A program made the position numbers and the translations under genes. A stretch of DNA of 64,000 nt from Robiginitalea aurantiaca (lineage in GTDB: Bacteria > Bacteroidota > Bacteroidia > Flavobacteriales > Flavobacteriaceae): assembly GCF_030380815.1 (NCBI RefSeq), contig NZ_JAUDUY010000002.1, positions 1-64,000 on the forward strand. The letters run 5' to 3'. The notes beneath the pieces were generated by a model that did not search any database, was not told the origin of the DNA, and worked only from the letters and a program-made list of their open reading frames with translations. Within the stretch, counting starts at the first letter, position 1; each line of letters starts with the position of its first letter. Below, one piece after another: positions 6,700-15,646 of the stretch.

Positions 6700-9165
6700 T
6701 TAGATGTAATCTACGTTGTAGATAAGTCGGATACTTCTATAATTCGAAATAGCATCAAAGGATTTCTCAATCCTTTTGATGCTATTTTTTGTTTTTGCCA
6801 ATGGCTGCCCTTTTGGGATCTTCACCAGAATCTGTTTATGGTATTGATTTCGAATTCGGCTCACCGGTGGGTATTCCGGGCCCAAAACACCTTTGTCAAA
6901 AACCACTCGGAGCGACCGGGCAAACCAGGCTGCTCCCTCCTCTACCCTGTTCCAGTCCCGGTGGCGCAACGTAATCTTAATCAACCGCACCTTGGGGGGA
7001 TAATGAAACTGTTCCCTTTCATAGAGTTGTTCCTTATACATCCCTTCGTAGTCTCCCGTTGTAACCTGCTTTAATATCTGGTGGTAGGGATTGTACGTCT
7101 GAATCAACACCTTCCCCCTGTAGTCCTTGCGCCCGGCCCTTCCTGCGACCTGGGTAAGCATTTGAAAACATCGTTCATGGGCCCGGAAATGCGGGTAATT
7201 CAACAAGGTGTCTGCGTTCATGATCCCTACGAGTCCTACATTGCCAAAATCAAGTCCTTTAGTGACCATCTGCGTCCCGACGAGCACCTGTATCTCCTGG
7301 GCTTCAAAACCTTCTATAATTCGGCTGAAGGCGTGCTTTCCACGGGTCGTATCCAGGTCCATACGCGATGCCCTTGTCTCGGGAAAAAGTTCAGCCAGTT
7401 CAGCAGTTACTTGTTCGGTACCCAACCCCTTGGTATCCAAATTTGTATTGCCACAAGCCTGGCATTCGGTTTCAAGGGGGCGGTTAAAACCGCAGTAATG
7501 ACACCTGAGCTGACGTCTCTGTTGATGGTATGTCAGGCTCACATCACAATTGGGACAGCCGGGGACATGCCCGCAACTCATGCACTCTACAATGGGTGAA
7601 AAGCCCCTGCGATTCTGAAAGAGTATAACCTGGCGTTTCTGCGCCAGGGTCTCGATGATCGCATCCCGGAGCCGATGCGAAAAATGACCGGACATCTGTT
7701 TTTTCCGATAGGCGTCGGCCAAATTGATCAATTCCATCTCCGGAAGAAGGATCCCTCCATACCGCTGCCTAATGGTAACCAAACCAAATTTTCCAGTTTT
7801 GGCGTTGTGGTAACTCTCCACACTTGGCGTGGCCGATCCCAGTAAAACAGGTGCTTCCCAATAAGTAGCCATCAAAATTGCAGCATCCCGTGCATGATAG
7901 CGGGGGGCGGGGTCAAATTGTTTATAGGAGTTCTCGTGTTCTTCATCTATAATGATGAGTCCAAGGTTTTTGAAAGGCAGGAATAGTGCCGATCGAGCCC
8001 CCAGAATTAAGGATGCCTTCTCTTCTGCTCTTTGTAAGTGATACCAGATCTCAGCGCGCTCCTGCTGGCTTTGACGGGAATGAAACGCCGCCACCCTGGA
8101 GGTGAATAATTGCTGAAGTCTGTATACGAGTTGGGTGGTCAGGGCAATTTCCGGAACGAGATAGAGCACTTGTTCACCCCTTTCCAGGGCTTCCGATATC
8201 AGGTGGCTATAGACCTCTGTTTTGCCGGATGCCGTTACCCCATATAACAGAACGGGCCTGGATTCTCTGAAAAACCCACGGATAGTATCCAGGGCAACTT
8301 GTTGTTCCGGGTTTAATCCTGCAAGTTTCTGGGCCTCTTCTCCTCCGCTGTATGAAATACGGTCCTGTGTAAGTGTGTATTCCTCGAGTATATCTTTATC
8401 GATCAGGGCTTTGATGACCGATCGCGAGGTGCCTACCTGCTTTTCGAGTTCGGTGCTCTTAACTGGTTTATTAACGCCCTGCTGAAGCTGGAACAAATGG
8501 AGCAAGACTTCGGTTTGTTTGGGTGCCCTGGAAAGCGTCCTGAGTAATTCTTCAAGAGCAGCTTCTTCCTGGAATGACGGATGTAACCTTAGAAAACGCA
8601 CCTGTTTAGGCCTGTATCCGTCTCCCAGTTTCTCCTGCACCCGGATCATTCCTGCCTTAAGCATCCGGTTTACCAGGGGCAAAGCGTTTTTTCGTTCCAC
8701 AAGGGAGCTGATTTCGGATATCGCCAGGGCTTTCTGATGCTCAAGAGCGCGCAGCACAAGTGATTCCGGAGATTCCGGATTTTCCGGAGTCCCATGTTCC
8801 GCCACCCAATCGGAGTCACCCATAACCTGGGTTTCACTCTCAAGGAGAAATATTCCGGGTACGGCCGTCCTGAAAACCTCCCCCAGCGTGCACATATAAT
8901 AGGAAGCCATCCATTTCCAAAACCGCAATTGCAGCGCACTTACCAAAGGCTTTTCATCGAGAATCTGGTATACTTCCTTTGCCTCGTAGGCCGTGGGAGG
9001 ATCTGTATCCAATTCAACGACCAACCCGGTGTATAATTTTGATTTGCCGAAGGGAACTGCGACCCGCATCCCCTTGCGGAGCATGCCAAACTGCTCCTCG
9101 GGGATGGAATAGGTGAAATTCCGCGCGAGGGGTATGGGGAGCAGTACTTCGATAAAATGGTCCAT
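6700..9165 (-). CDS. priA: Primosomal protein N' (PriA helicase)
   Basis: The replication-restart helicase, which recognises stalled forks and reloads the replisome. From the ATG at 9165 it is 821 residues. I chose this start (MDHFIEVLLPIPLARNF) because it begins with the conserved 3'BD domain. The frame stays open a further 67 codons upstream, but those run into the YihY gene and look non-conserved. Visible features are Walker A GVTASGKTEVY, the DEEH box (IIIDEEHENSYKQ), a zinc-binding block with two CxxC pairs on each side (CMSCGHVPGCPNC and CHYC...CQAC), and helicase motifs V-VI (GTQMVTKGLDF, QVAGRAGR). Its 3' end doubles as the terminator of the LytTR gene. Confidence 0.97.
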   Translation of the reverse strand: MDHFIEVLLPIPLARNFTYSIPEEQFGMLRKGMRVAVPFGKSKLYTGLVVELDTDPPTAYEAKEVYQILDEKPLVSALQLRFWKWMASYYMCTLGEVFRTAVPGIFLLESETQVMGDSDWVAEHGTPENPESPESLVLRALEHQKALAISEISSLVERKNALPLVNRMLKAGMIRVQEKLGDGYRPKQVRFLRLHPSFQEEAALEELLRTLSRAPKQTEVLLHLFQLQQGVNKPVKSTELEKQVGTSRSVIKALIDKDILEEYTLTQDRISYSGGEEAQKLAGLNPEQQVALDTIRGFFRESRPVLLYGVTASGKTEVYSHLISEALERGEQVLYLVPEIALTTQLVYRLQQLFTSRVAAFHSRQSQQERAEIWYHLQRAEEKASLILGARSALFLPFKNLGLIIIDEEHENSYKQFDPAPRYHARDAAILMATYWEAPVLLGSATPSVESYHNAKTGKFGLVTIRQRYGGILLPEMELINLADAYRKKQMSGHFSHRLRDAIIETLAQKRQVILFQNRRGFSPIVECMSCGHVPGCPNCDVSLTYHQQRRQLRCHYCGFNRPLETECQACGNTNLDTKGLGTEQVTAELAELFPETRASRMDLDTTRGKHAFSRIIEGFEAQEIQVLVGTQMVTKGLDFGNVGLVGIMNADTLLNYPHFRAHERCFQMLTQVAGRAGRKDYRGKVLIQTYNPYHQILKQVTTGDYEGMYKEQLYEREQFHYPPKVRLIKITLRHRDWNRVEEGAAWFARSLRVVFDKGVLGPEYPPVSRIRNQYHKQILVKIPKGQPLAKTKNSIKRIEKSFDAISNYRSIRLIYNVDYI
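6747..6796 (+). terminator. Terminator of the LytTR gene, inside priA codons
   Basis: On the plus strand AAATAGCATCAAAGGATT (6747-6764) pairs with AATCCTTTTGATGCTATTT (6769-6787). The stem is 18 bp with a single bulged A and a 4 nt loop, followed by TTT, G and TTTTT. On the opposite strand the same bases encode the last residues of PriA (KTKNSIKRIEKSFDAIS). Confidence 0.88.
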
Positions 9166-9232
9166 GAAGGTGGGGTGTTTTTCTCCTGTTCCTGACTCAG
9201 GGTACGCTGCTGTTTCTACCTCAATTATCGAT

Positions 9233-10258
9233 TCATTCCTTAGTCTCGGATCCGATCCCCGAATTTCGGGTACTGCTGGAAAACGCTTCTTCCAAATCCT
9301 CGTCATCCTCACTTTTTTCCACATTCTTGTGTAGGAAAGCCAGGGTTGCGTTGAGCTCAAATCCAAGGAGTAATATATTGGAGTTCAACCAGATGTACAC
9401 CATCAAAATCAGTAATCCTCCAAGAGCGCCGTATATCTCGTTATACCGCGCAAATCGCTCAATGTACACCCCGAACAGGTACGAATTAAATAAGATGAGC
9501 AGGGTAGTCATCAGGGCACCATACGAAAAGAACTTCGCCTTTTTACCTTCCATAGTACCGAAATAGTACAGCACGGCCGTGGTGAGATAGGACAGTACGA
9601 TAAACGAGATCGCCTGTCCGAATCGGATCCAAAAGAGCTGTTGTGTGCCATCGGGAGTTAAATCCACAAGGCTGGCCGCCACAAAGAACTCAAAGGATAT
9701 ATAGGTCACCGCCCCTAAAATTAATAGTATGGAGAGGATCATTCCGACCATAAGCGCATAGGCGTATTGCCTGAAAAAATTCCGTGTGAACTCAATGTGG
9801 TAGCTGGATTCAAAACCACCAAAAATAGCGTTAACCCCATTGGTCATCAGGAAGATGGAAATCAGGAAGGAATAGGAAAGCCAGCCTCCCGTCTTCTGCT
9901 CTCTGAGCTGCAGGAATATCTCGTTAAAATAATCGCCGGAAGCCCTGGGGAGCAACGTTTCCAGAAAATGCAAAAACTGATCTTCCAGGTTGCCCTCACC
10001 AATATTTACGTAAGGAATAAGGTACGGCAGCAGTGTAATCAAAAAAATGAGCAATGGGAAGAGGGCCATAAACAGGCTAAAGGCAATGGCACTGGCCCGT
10101 ATCGAAAGGGTTCCCCGTACAATCCCCCTCACATAAAGCACCGTAAGATCGAACATGGACATGCCCTCAAAGGCCTTCAGCCTGATGCCCTTTAAGAGTT
10201 TCACCAACCACCTGACCAGTGGGATTCGATCGAGTTTCTCTGCGAGTGGGTCGCCCAT
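9233..10258 (-). CDS. YihY/BrkB-family inner-membrane protein
   Basis: 341 residues with about six transmembrane helices between residues 60 and 310, matching the YihY/virulence factor BrkB family. The conserved SIRASAIAFSLFMALFPLLIFL and YGALGGLLILMVYIWLNSNILLLGFELN segments are diagnostic. The molecular role of the family is not settled, and the old link with RNase BN is incorrect. The tail is acidic and charged. Its ATG immediately follows the nadC stop codon (TAG at 10261-10259), so the two are translationally coupled. priA follows after 67 bp. Confidence 0.9.
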   Translation of the reverse strand: MGDPLAEKLDRIPLVRWLVKLLKGIRLKAFEGMSMFDLTVLYVRGIVRGTLSIRASAIAFSLFMALFPLLIFLITLLPYLIPYVNIGEGNLEDQFLHFLETLLPRASGDYFNEIFLQLREQKTGGWLSYSFLISIFLMTNGVNAIFGGFESSYHIEFTRNFFRQYAYALMVGMILSILLILGAVTYISFEFFVAASLVDLTPDGTQQLFWIRFGQAISFIVLSYLTTAVLYYFGTMEGKKAKFFSYGALMTTLLILFNSYLFGVYIERFARYNEIYGALGGLLILMVYIWLNSNILLLGFELNATLAFLHKNVEKSEDDEDLEEAFSSSTRNSGIGSETKE

Positions 10259-11116
10259 CTAAACCGCTTTTAGACTTAAATCCATATTGGAAACTGAATG
10301 GGTAAGCGCCCCTGAAGAAACATAGGTCACCCCACATTCCGCATAGCTTCTCAGGGTCTTAGCCGTGATCCCTCCTGAAGATTCTGTCTGACACCGATCT
10401 CCGATCAAACGAACGGCTTCCCGGGTCTGGGTAAGATCAAAATTATCCAACAGGATTCTAAAGACACCTCCTGCCTGCAGGATTTCAGAAACCTCCTCCA
10501 GATCCCTGGCTTCGACGATAATTTTTAAGTCTTTCTGGCGGGATTTCAAATACGCCTTTGTTTTTGCAATCGCCCTTGTGATCCCCCCGGCAAAATCGAT
10601 ATGGTTATCCTTGAGCATTACCATATCGTACAGGGCAAATCTGTGATTCACACCTCCCCCGATTCGTACGGCCCACTTTTCGAGGGCGCGTATTCCCGGG
10701 GTCGTTTTTCGGGTATCCAAAATTTTCGTTTCTGTGCCCTCCAGTAATTTGACATATTCACTGGTTTTGGTCGCAATGGCGCTCATGCGCTGCATTCCAT
10801 TGAGCACCAGTCGTTCGGCTTTAAGGATACTCTGTGCAGAACCAGCGATATAAAAGGCTATATCACCTTCACGCACCGGATTCCCGTCCGGAATCTGAAC
10901 ATCCATTACAAGACCCGGATCCACTACCTGAAATACCTGACGCGCAAAATCGACACCTGCAAGGATCCCAGTGTCTTTTACCAGGAGTTTTGCTTTACCT
11001 GTGGCCGATTCCGGAATACAGGCCAGCGAACTGTGATCCCCGTCTCCTATATCCTCGCGCAGGGCATTCGCAATGATCAGATCAATTTCCTCCTGAAATT
11101 TTTCAGCTGAAATCAT
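10259..11116 (-). CDS. nadC: Nicotinate-nucleotide pyrophosphorylase (carboxylating)
   Basis: Quinolinate phosphoribosyltransferase, which makes nicotinate mononucleotide from quinolinate and PRPP in de novo NAD synthesis. It has 285 residues. Characteristic segments are EDIGDGDHSS, the RLVLNGMQRMSAIAT helix, the substrate-binding DTRKTTPGIRALEKWAVRIGGGVNHR block, and VMLKDNHI. nadA and nadB are not in the window. It is the first gene of a nadC-yihY-priA run and is divergent from rlmH. Confidence 0.96.
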   Translation of the reverse strand: MISAEKFQEEIDLIIANALREDIGDGDHSSLACIPESATGKAKLLVKDTGILAGVDFARQVFQVVDPGLVMDVQIPDGNPVREGDIAFYIAGSAQSILKAERLVLNGMQRMSAIATKTSEYVKLLEGTETKILDTRKTTPGIRALEKWAVRIGGGVNHRFALYDMVMLKDNHIDFAGGITRAIAKTKAYLKSRQKDLKIIVEARDLEEVSEILQAGGVFRILLDNFDLTQTREAVRLIGDRCQTESSGGITAKTLRSYAECGVTYVSSGALTHSVSNMDLSLKAV

Positions 11117-11197
11117 AAGGTTGTTTATCGCACTAAAGTAGTAAAATGTTTGCGGAATAACCCTTGAATTTCGTTTCCGAATTCAGGCCCGGAAGTG

Positions 11198-11205
11198 TAT
11201 TTTTG
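11198..11205 (+). promoter_or_regulatory. Candidate -7 element of rlmH
   Basis: TATTTTTG ends 4 nt before the GTG start codon of rlmH. If used, transcription would start at or within a base or two of the GTG, giving a leaderless mRNA. There is no convincing -33 TTG, so this is tentative. Confidence 0.35.
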
Positions 11206-11209
11206 AAAA

Positions 11210-11683
11210 GTGAAACTACTTCTGCTCGCCATGGGAAAAACGGAATCAGGGCCGTTGTCTGCGCTTATGTCAGATTTCGAAAATCGCCTGAATCGTTACA
11301 TCCCATTTGAAATGGAAACCATACCCGAAATTCGGGTGAAGGGTAAAGTTTTGCCTGAACGTCAGAAAAAGGAAGAGGCAAATGCGCTGCTTCGAAAAAT
11401 AAATCCCACGGATACCGTCTGGCTACTCGATGAAAAAGGCCGTGAGTTTTCTTCTCGCAGCTTTGCCAAACAACTCCAGAAATGCATGAATTCCGGGCCC
11501 AAACGCCTGGTACTGGTCATCGGGGGCGCCTATGGGCACGGCCCGGAATTACGAGAACGGGCCAATGCCAGTATCAGTCTGTCCAAAATGACTTTTAACC
11601 ACCAGGTGGTCCGGCTCCTCGCTCTGGAGCAGTTGTATCGGGCCTACTCAATCCTAAAGGGCGATCCCTATCACAATGATTGA
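11210..11683 (+). CDS. rlmH: 23S rRNA pseudouridine-1915 N3-methyltransferase
   Basis: A SPOUT-class methyltransferase that methylates pseudouridine 1915 in helix 69 of 23S rRNA using S-adenosylmethionine. It has 157 residues, normal for the family. The knotted SAM site is seen as LVLVIGGAYGHGPELRERA, and the C-terminal LSKMTFNHQVVRLLALEQLYRAYSILKGDPYH is the family signature. The start is GTG (MKLLLLAMGK follows). It is convergent with the serine-biosynthesis fusion, 17 bp apart. Confidence 0.96.
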   Translation: MKLLLLAMGKTESGPLSALMSDFENRLNRYIPFEMETIPEIRVKGKVLPERQKKEEANALLRKINPTDTVWLLDEKGREFSSRSFAKQLQKCMNSGPKRLVLVIGGAYGHGPELRERANASISLSKMTFNHQVVRLLALEQLYRAYSILKGDPYHND

Positions 11684-11700
11684 GCAACCTGCCCTGCTGT

Positions 11701-13584
11701 CTAATACAACACCCTGAACTTGATGGTGTGCTCAACAGCTTTGAGGGCCTTCACAACTTCTTTGTTGTATTCCTTGTCCAGATCTGTGATCACATATCCC
11801 ACATCACTATCGGTGGATAAGTACTGACCCGTAATATTCATATCGTAGGCAGCCAGGATTTCGTTTATATGCGCCATAATCCCCGGGGTATTTTCGTGAA
11901 TGTGCAAAAAGCGGTGCGCGTTCTGCTGTTTCGGAAGACGAATATTCGGAAAGTTTACGGCGTCCACCGTACTGCCGGAATTGATGTAATCCATGATTTT
12001 ATTGGGGACAAAATCGGCAATATCCCTTTGGGCCTCTTCTGTACTACCGCCAATATGTGGAGTAAGGATAAGGTTCTCAAGGCCCTGCAAACCGGTTTCA
12101 AATTTACCATTGGACCTTGGCTCCTCCGGATACACATCCACTGCAGCCCCGGCGAGCCAACCCGATTCCAGGGCGGCTTTCAGGGCCGGGATATCGACGA
12201 CAAAGCCCCTGGAGAGGTTGATGAGATAACTTCCTTTACGCATCTGATGCAATTCCCTTTCCCCGATCAGGTTCCTGTTGTGTGGATTGTCATCCACATG
12301 CAGGGAAACAACATCAGAAACATTCAACAAATCCTCAAGTGACCCGCAGCGAGTAGCATTGCCCAGGGCGAGCTTGTCATCGATATCGTAGTAATAGACG
12401 CGCATGCCCATTGCTTCGGCGAGGACGGATAGTTGTTTTCCTATATTGCCATAACCAACGATGCCAAGGTTCTTCCCTCGTATCTCCCGCGAATTGGCAG
12501 CTGTTTTATTCCAGATGCCCCTGTGTATTTCAGAGGATCTCGGAAAAACAGAGCGCATAAGCATGATAATTTCCCCCAGGGCGAGTTCCACAACCGACCG
12601 CGTATTGCTGTACGGGGCATTGAAAACAACTACTCCCTTTTTTCGGGCGTAGTCCAAATCGATCTGAGTGGTCCCTATACAAAAAGCACCAACAACCATA
12701 AGCTTCTTGGCTGCATCCAGAACCTTCGGGGTAACCTGGGTCTTGGAACGAATTCCGAGGACGTGAACCCCTTTAATTTTTTCGATCAATTCCGCCTCCG
12801 GAAGGCTATGGGAAATAAGTTCCACGGTAAAACCGTCCTCGGAAAGGTTTTCAAAGGCAGCCGGGTGTACATTTTCTAAGAGCAAAATCTTAATCCTGTT
12901 CTTTGGATAGGAAAGATTGCGGGGCAAATCATTTATGAACAAAAATTCATCCAGATTCGGCGTGATATGGTCGGCATGCCTGGCAGCTTTATCCCTGTGC
13001 ACATTTTCTGTATAGGCAAAGAATTTATGCGCGATGCCCGCTTCGCGCATAACATAATCACTGTACCCATCGCCAATTACCTGTAACTGCCCTTCGAGGT
13101 CAAGGGAGCGCAGACATTCGATTTTTCCGTTGTGTTGTGCCAGCAGATTGGATGCGTCAAACCCGATAATGTTCCCTTCCTGGTCGAATTCGAAAGTGTT
13201 GGCATACACCCTTTCTTCGGGTATGTTGTACTCCGAAACGATCGGAATGATGAATTCCTTGAACCCGGCAGAAATCACGTAAATCTGATCGGCGTGTTTT
13301 TCAAAAAACTCCTTGTTCGATGTTATGGATTTGGAGATCTTATCTCTCAGCTGCCGGATAAGCTCAGGGAGGTCATCTCTATGGGCGTTCAACATTTTAA
13401 TCCGCTGTTCAAGGGATTCCGTAAAGGAAATATCCCCATCAATTCCAAGGTTGGTGATTTCCTGGATTTTACGGATAACTTCTTCCCGGTCCGGGCGATT
13501 CTTCAGTGTGATTTCAGCCAGCACGTCCAGCGCTTCAACGCGTGTAAGGGTGCTGTCAAAATCAAAAATATATTTTCGATCCAT
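11701..13584 (-). CDS. serA: Fused phosphoserine phosphatase-like / 3-phosphoglycerate dehydrogenase
   Basis: A 627-residue bifunctional-looking serine biosynthesis protein. Residues 1-215 are a SerB-like HAD phosphatase with D8/D10 (motif I, DFDST), S105 (motif II), K154 (motif III) and GDGYSD at 171-176 (motif IV). Residues 230-545 are a D-2-hydroxyacid dehydrogenase with the NAD Rossmann motif GIVGYGNIG (374-382) and catalytic R459, E488 and H510. Residues 555-627 form an ACT domain, normally the serine-feedback site. It would carry steps 1 and 3 of serine synthesis in one chain; the transaminase SerC is not in the window. All catalytic residues of both halves are present, so I infer that both are active. 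I use the serA symbol for the dehydrogenase part. Confidence 0.92.
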   Translation of the reverse strand: MDRKYIFDFDSTLTRVEALDVLAEITLKNRPDREEVIRKIQEITNLGIDGDISFTESLEQRIKMLNAHRDDLPELIRQLRDKISKSITSNKEFFEKHADQIYVISAGFKEFIIPIVSEYNIPEERVYANTFEFDQEGNIIGFDASNLLAQHNGKIECLRSLDLEGQLQVIGDGYSDYVMREAGIAHKFFAYTENVHRDKAARHADHITPNLDEFLFINDLPRNLSYPKNRIKILLLENVHPAAFENLSEDGFTVELISHSLPEAELIEKIKGVHVLGIRSKTQVTPKVLDAAKKLMVVGAFCIGTTQIDLDYARKKGVVVFNAPYSNTRSVVELALGEIIMLMRSVFPRSSEIHRGIWNKTAANSREIRGKNLGIVGYGNIGKQLSVLAEAMGMRVYYYDIDDKLALGNATRCGSLEDLLNVSDVVSLHVDDNPHNRNLIGERELHQMRKGSYLINLSRGFVVDIPALKAALESGWLAGAAVDVYPEEPRSNGKFETGLQGLENLILTPHIGGSTEEAQRDIADFVPNKIMDYINSGSTVDAVNFPNIRLPKQQNAHRFLHIHENTPGIMAHINEILAAYDMNITGQYLSTDSDVGYVITDLDKEYNKEVVKALKAVEHTIKFRVLY

Positions 13585-13710
13585 TTTCCAAATGGCTTTT
13601 TAAGAGAGAGCAATATATAAAGAATACCGTCCCTGCTAAAGCCAAGTTTTTAAAACTAATGAACAGGGGGTTAAAATATCCGTCACCTTAAAAATCGATA
13701 CAGACAAAAA

Positions 13711-13745
13711 TCAAAAAACCCCGGAAAACAGAAGTCCTCCGGGGT
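13711..13745 (-). terminator. Intrinsic terminator after the lipoprotein gene
   Basis: ACCCCGGA (13718-13725) pairs with TCCGGGGT (13738-13745) around a 12 nt loop. On the minus strand it is followed by a run of T. It lies 26 bp beyond the stop codon of the lipoprotein gene. Confidence 0.75.
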
Positions 13746-13770
13746 CTTTAAGAATTTAAATCGCGACTAT

Positions 13771-14259
13771 TTAAAAGGCATTCGCTCCAATATTTGTATT
13801 CGCAACAACCGTATTGTCTGAGCTGCTCATATTAATATTCAAATGTCCATCAAATTGCATCAACTGAACGAAGGTAATCGCCGCACCATTGTCGAGCCGT
13901 GTAACCACGGTTTCACTGATTTTACATTCACAATCATTCAGGGAAATCGCAACACTCCCGGATTCCTCAATACTGCCAAAATGGATTCTGGCTGGGTGGA
14001 TATCCTGAGTTGCATTTTCCAGTTCAATATACACGGTGGCACTGCCATCGTCATTTGGAATAAATGCGGCAATTCCGCTTACGCCTGAATCATTCACGCT
14101 GAAGAGTTCGTAATCCACGCGTTCCGGATCCGAGGGGATTTCGGAAATAGGCCCCCCATTATCGGGGTTAATGGCTACATTCAAGTCGGCATCATCATCG
14201 CTACAGGCGACAAGGAGAACTGCCAGAAATAAGGTCAGGTAAAGTGAATATTTTTTCAT
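13771..14259 (-). CDS. Small hypothetical lipoprotein
   Basis: 162 residues from the ATG at 14259, chosen because it opens a signal peptide with lipobox (MKKYSLYLTLFLAVLLVACSDDD); the longer frame upstream has no conserved look and would overlap the next gene. After the lipidated Cys comes an acidic DDDAD stretch, typical of the export signal that sends lipoproteins to the surface in Bacteroidota. The rest is a compact beta-rich domain of unknown function; it resembles CHRD-type domains in layout (IAAFIPNDDGSATVYIELEN ... HPARIHFGS) but I cannot assign it firmly. It has its own terminator. Confidence 0.7.
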   Translation of the reverse strand: MKKYSLYLTLFLAVLLVACSDDDADLNVAINPDNGGPISEIPSDPERVDYELFSVNDSGVSGIAAFIPNDDGSATVYIELENATQDIHPARIHFGSIEESGSVAISLNDCECKISETVVTRLDNGAAITFVQLMQFDGHLNINMSSSDNTVVANTNIGANAF

Positions 14260-14411
14260 AATAGATTTTATTTTTAGCTCAAAAGTTTGGGTTTCAACCA
14301 ATAACAATATACAATAAAGATAAGAAGATCTGAGTAAGCGCACATAAATCCTCTGACTACGGCGTATAAAATCGATGAAAGTCAGTTTGGAGTTACTCCA
14401 GTGCCAGGGGA

Positions 14412-14870
14412 TCAGAACCAACGACGAACAAGGGCACAATAGCTTCGGTAAGCCGAACCGTATTTTTCTCCGAGGACTTTCTCTTCGGCAAAAATCTGAA
14501 ATCGATTCATATAAGCGACAAATAGAGCAGCAACGAGGGTATTGAAGGCATTCCCAAGGTAAATACCCCAGGCCAACAGGAGCAGGAGCAATCCGAGGTA
14601 CATCGGGTTCCTGCTGAAGTTATAAACGCCTGAAACAACCAATTTGCTGCTCTTTTCGGGATGTGCAGGGTCCAGGCTGGTTTTGGCCCTTAAAAACTGA
14701 AGTACAGCTAAGCCTGCAATAGCTCCGCCAAGGGCTGAGAGCGTCCACATCAAAACACTTCTGCCAAAAAAATCGAAGTAACCGACAGGCAGCCATTTCG
14801 CAAGCAAATACATCAGACCACCAAAAAAAAGGAAAACCAGGGCTGGAGGGACTTTTAGCGTCAAAACCAA
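14412..14870 (-). CDS. ICMT/PEMT-like integral membrane methyltransferase
   Basis: 152 residues with four hydrophobic segments and the isoprenylcysteine carboxyl methyltransferase-like signature YNFSRNPMYLGLLLLLLAWG, followed by AEEKVLGEKYGSAYRSYCALVRRW. Proteins of this type methylate lipid or small hydrophobic substrates with SAM; the substrate is unknown here. The start appears to be TTG at 14870 (VLTLKVPPALVFLFFGG), since the first internal Met would cut off the first membrane helix. It is divergent from rdgB. Confidence 0.8.
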   Translation of the reverse strand: MVLTLKVPPALVFLFFGGLMYLLAKWLPVGYFDFFGRSVLMWTLSALGGAIAGLAVLQFLRAKTSLDPAHPEKSSKLVVSGVYNFSRNPMYLGLLLLLLAWGIYLGNAFNTLVAALFVAYMNRFQIFAEEKVLGEKYGSAYRSYCALVRRWF

Positions 14871-14929
14871 TTGCTTTTGGGCAGGTAAAAATACTATTTT
14901 TACAAGCCGTTTAGAAATCTGCCCGGAAT

Positions 14930-15517
14930 ATGAAGCAAATTGTATTTGCCACCCACAACCTGAATAAGGTTTCAGAAATAAGGCCTCTGTTACCTGAATC
15001 CCTGGATTTGCTCAGCCTGGATCAAATCGGTTGTGTTGAAGACATTGCGGAAACTGCCGATACCCTGGAAGGGAATGCACGGATTAAAGCCGATTACATC
15101 TGGAAATATTTCAGGCATGATTGTTTCGCAGATGATACCGGCCTTGAAGTTGAGGCCCTTAAGGGTGCTCCCGGAGTATATTCTGCCCGATTTGCGGGGC
15201 CTCAGGCGGGAGCGGAAGCCAATATGGACAAACTCCTGGAACTTATGAAGGATTCCTCCTCCCGCAGGGCACGCTTCCGCACCGTCATCGCGCTTTGTCT
15301 TAACGGAGAATTTCATTTTTTTGAAGGGGTGGTGGAAGGGAAAATTCTCTCGGCCCCCAGAGGTACAGACGGGTTTGGCTATGACCCGGTGTTTCAACCC
15401 GACGGATCTGAATTGAGTTTTGCGGAAATGCCATTGGAAGCAAAAAATGAGATCAGCCACAGGGGCAGGGCGATCCGTAAATTATGTGCCTTTTTGGAGA
15501 ATTACTACCTGGATTAA
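14930..15517 (+). CDS. rdgB: XTP/dITP diphosphatase
   Basis: A Ham1/RdgB-family house-cleaning enzyme that hydrolyses non-canonical purine NTPs (ITP, XTP, dITP) to the monophosphates. It has 195 residues. The motifs FATHNLNKVSEI, DDTGLEVEALKGAPGVYSARFAG and GTDGFGYDPVFQP are all present. It stands alone, 130 bp upstream of the DEAD-box helicase gene. Confidence 0.95.
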   Translation: MKQIVFATHNLNKVSEIRPLLPESLDLLSLDQIGCVEDIAETADTLEGNARIKADYIWKYFRHDCFADDTGLEVEALKGAPGVYSARFAGPQAGAEANMDKLLELMKDSSSRRARFRTVIALCLNGEFHFFEGVVEGKILSAPRGTDGFGYDPVFQPDGSELSFAEMPLEAKNEISHRGRAIRKLCAFLENYYLD

Positions 15518-15538
15518 TCCCGATCGAATTAATTGAGG

Positions 15539-15546
15539 TATCTTTG
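15539..15546 (+). promoter_or_regulatory. Candidate -7 element of DEAD-box gene
   Basis: TATCTTTG followed by C, about 100 nt before the helicase ATG, matches TAnnTTTG. No clear TTG sits 19 nt upstream. The resulting ~95 nt leader would be unusual for this window; long leaders are common for cold-induced helicases, but no regulation can be read here. Confidence 0.4.
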
Positions 15547-15646
15547 CGGCAGAATTGACCGGCTTTCCTCTATTCCGCGGCACTTAAGCACCAGTACGAA
15601 ACCCAGGCCACCTGTTTCAAGAATCCGTAATTGATTAAAAAACGAC

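Noticed and set aside
7081-7599. A 172-codon open frame on the plus strand
   Set aside because: Antisense to the helicase core and zinc block of priA; no independent signal.
9166-9366. N-terminal 67-codon extension of PriA
   Set aside because: The conserved protein starts at 9165. The extension overlaps the end of the YihY gene and has no conserved character.
14260-14439. Longer N-terminus of the small lipoprotein
   Set aside because: It would bury the lipoprotein signal peptide and overlap the methyltransferase gene.
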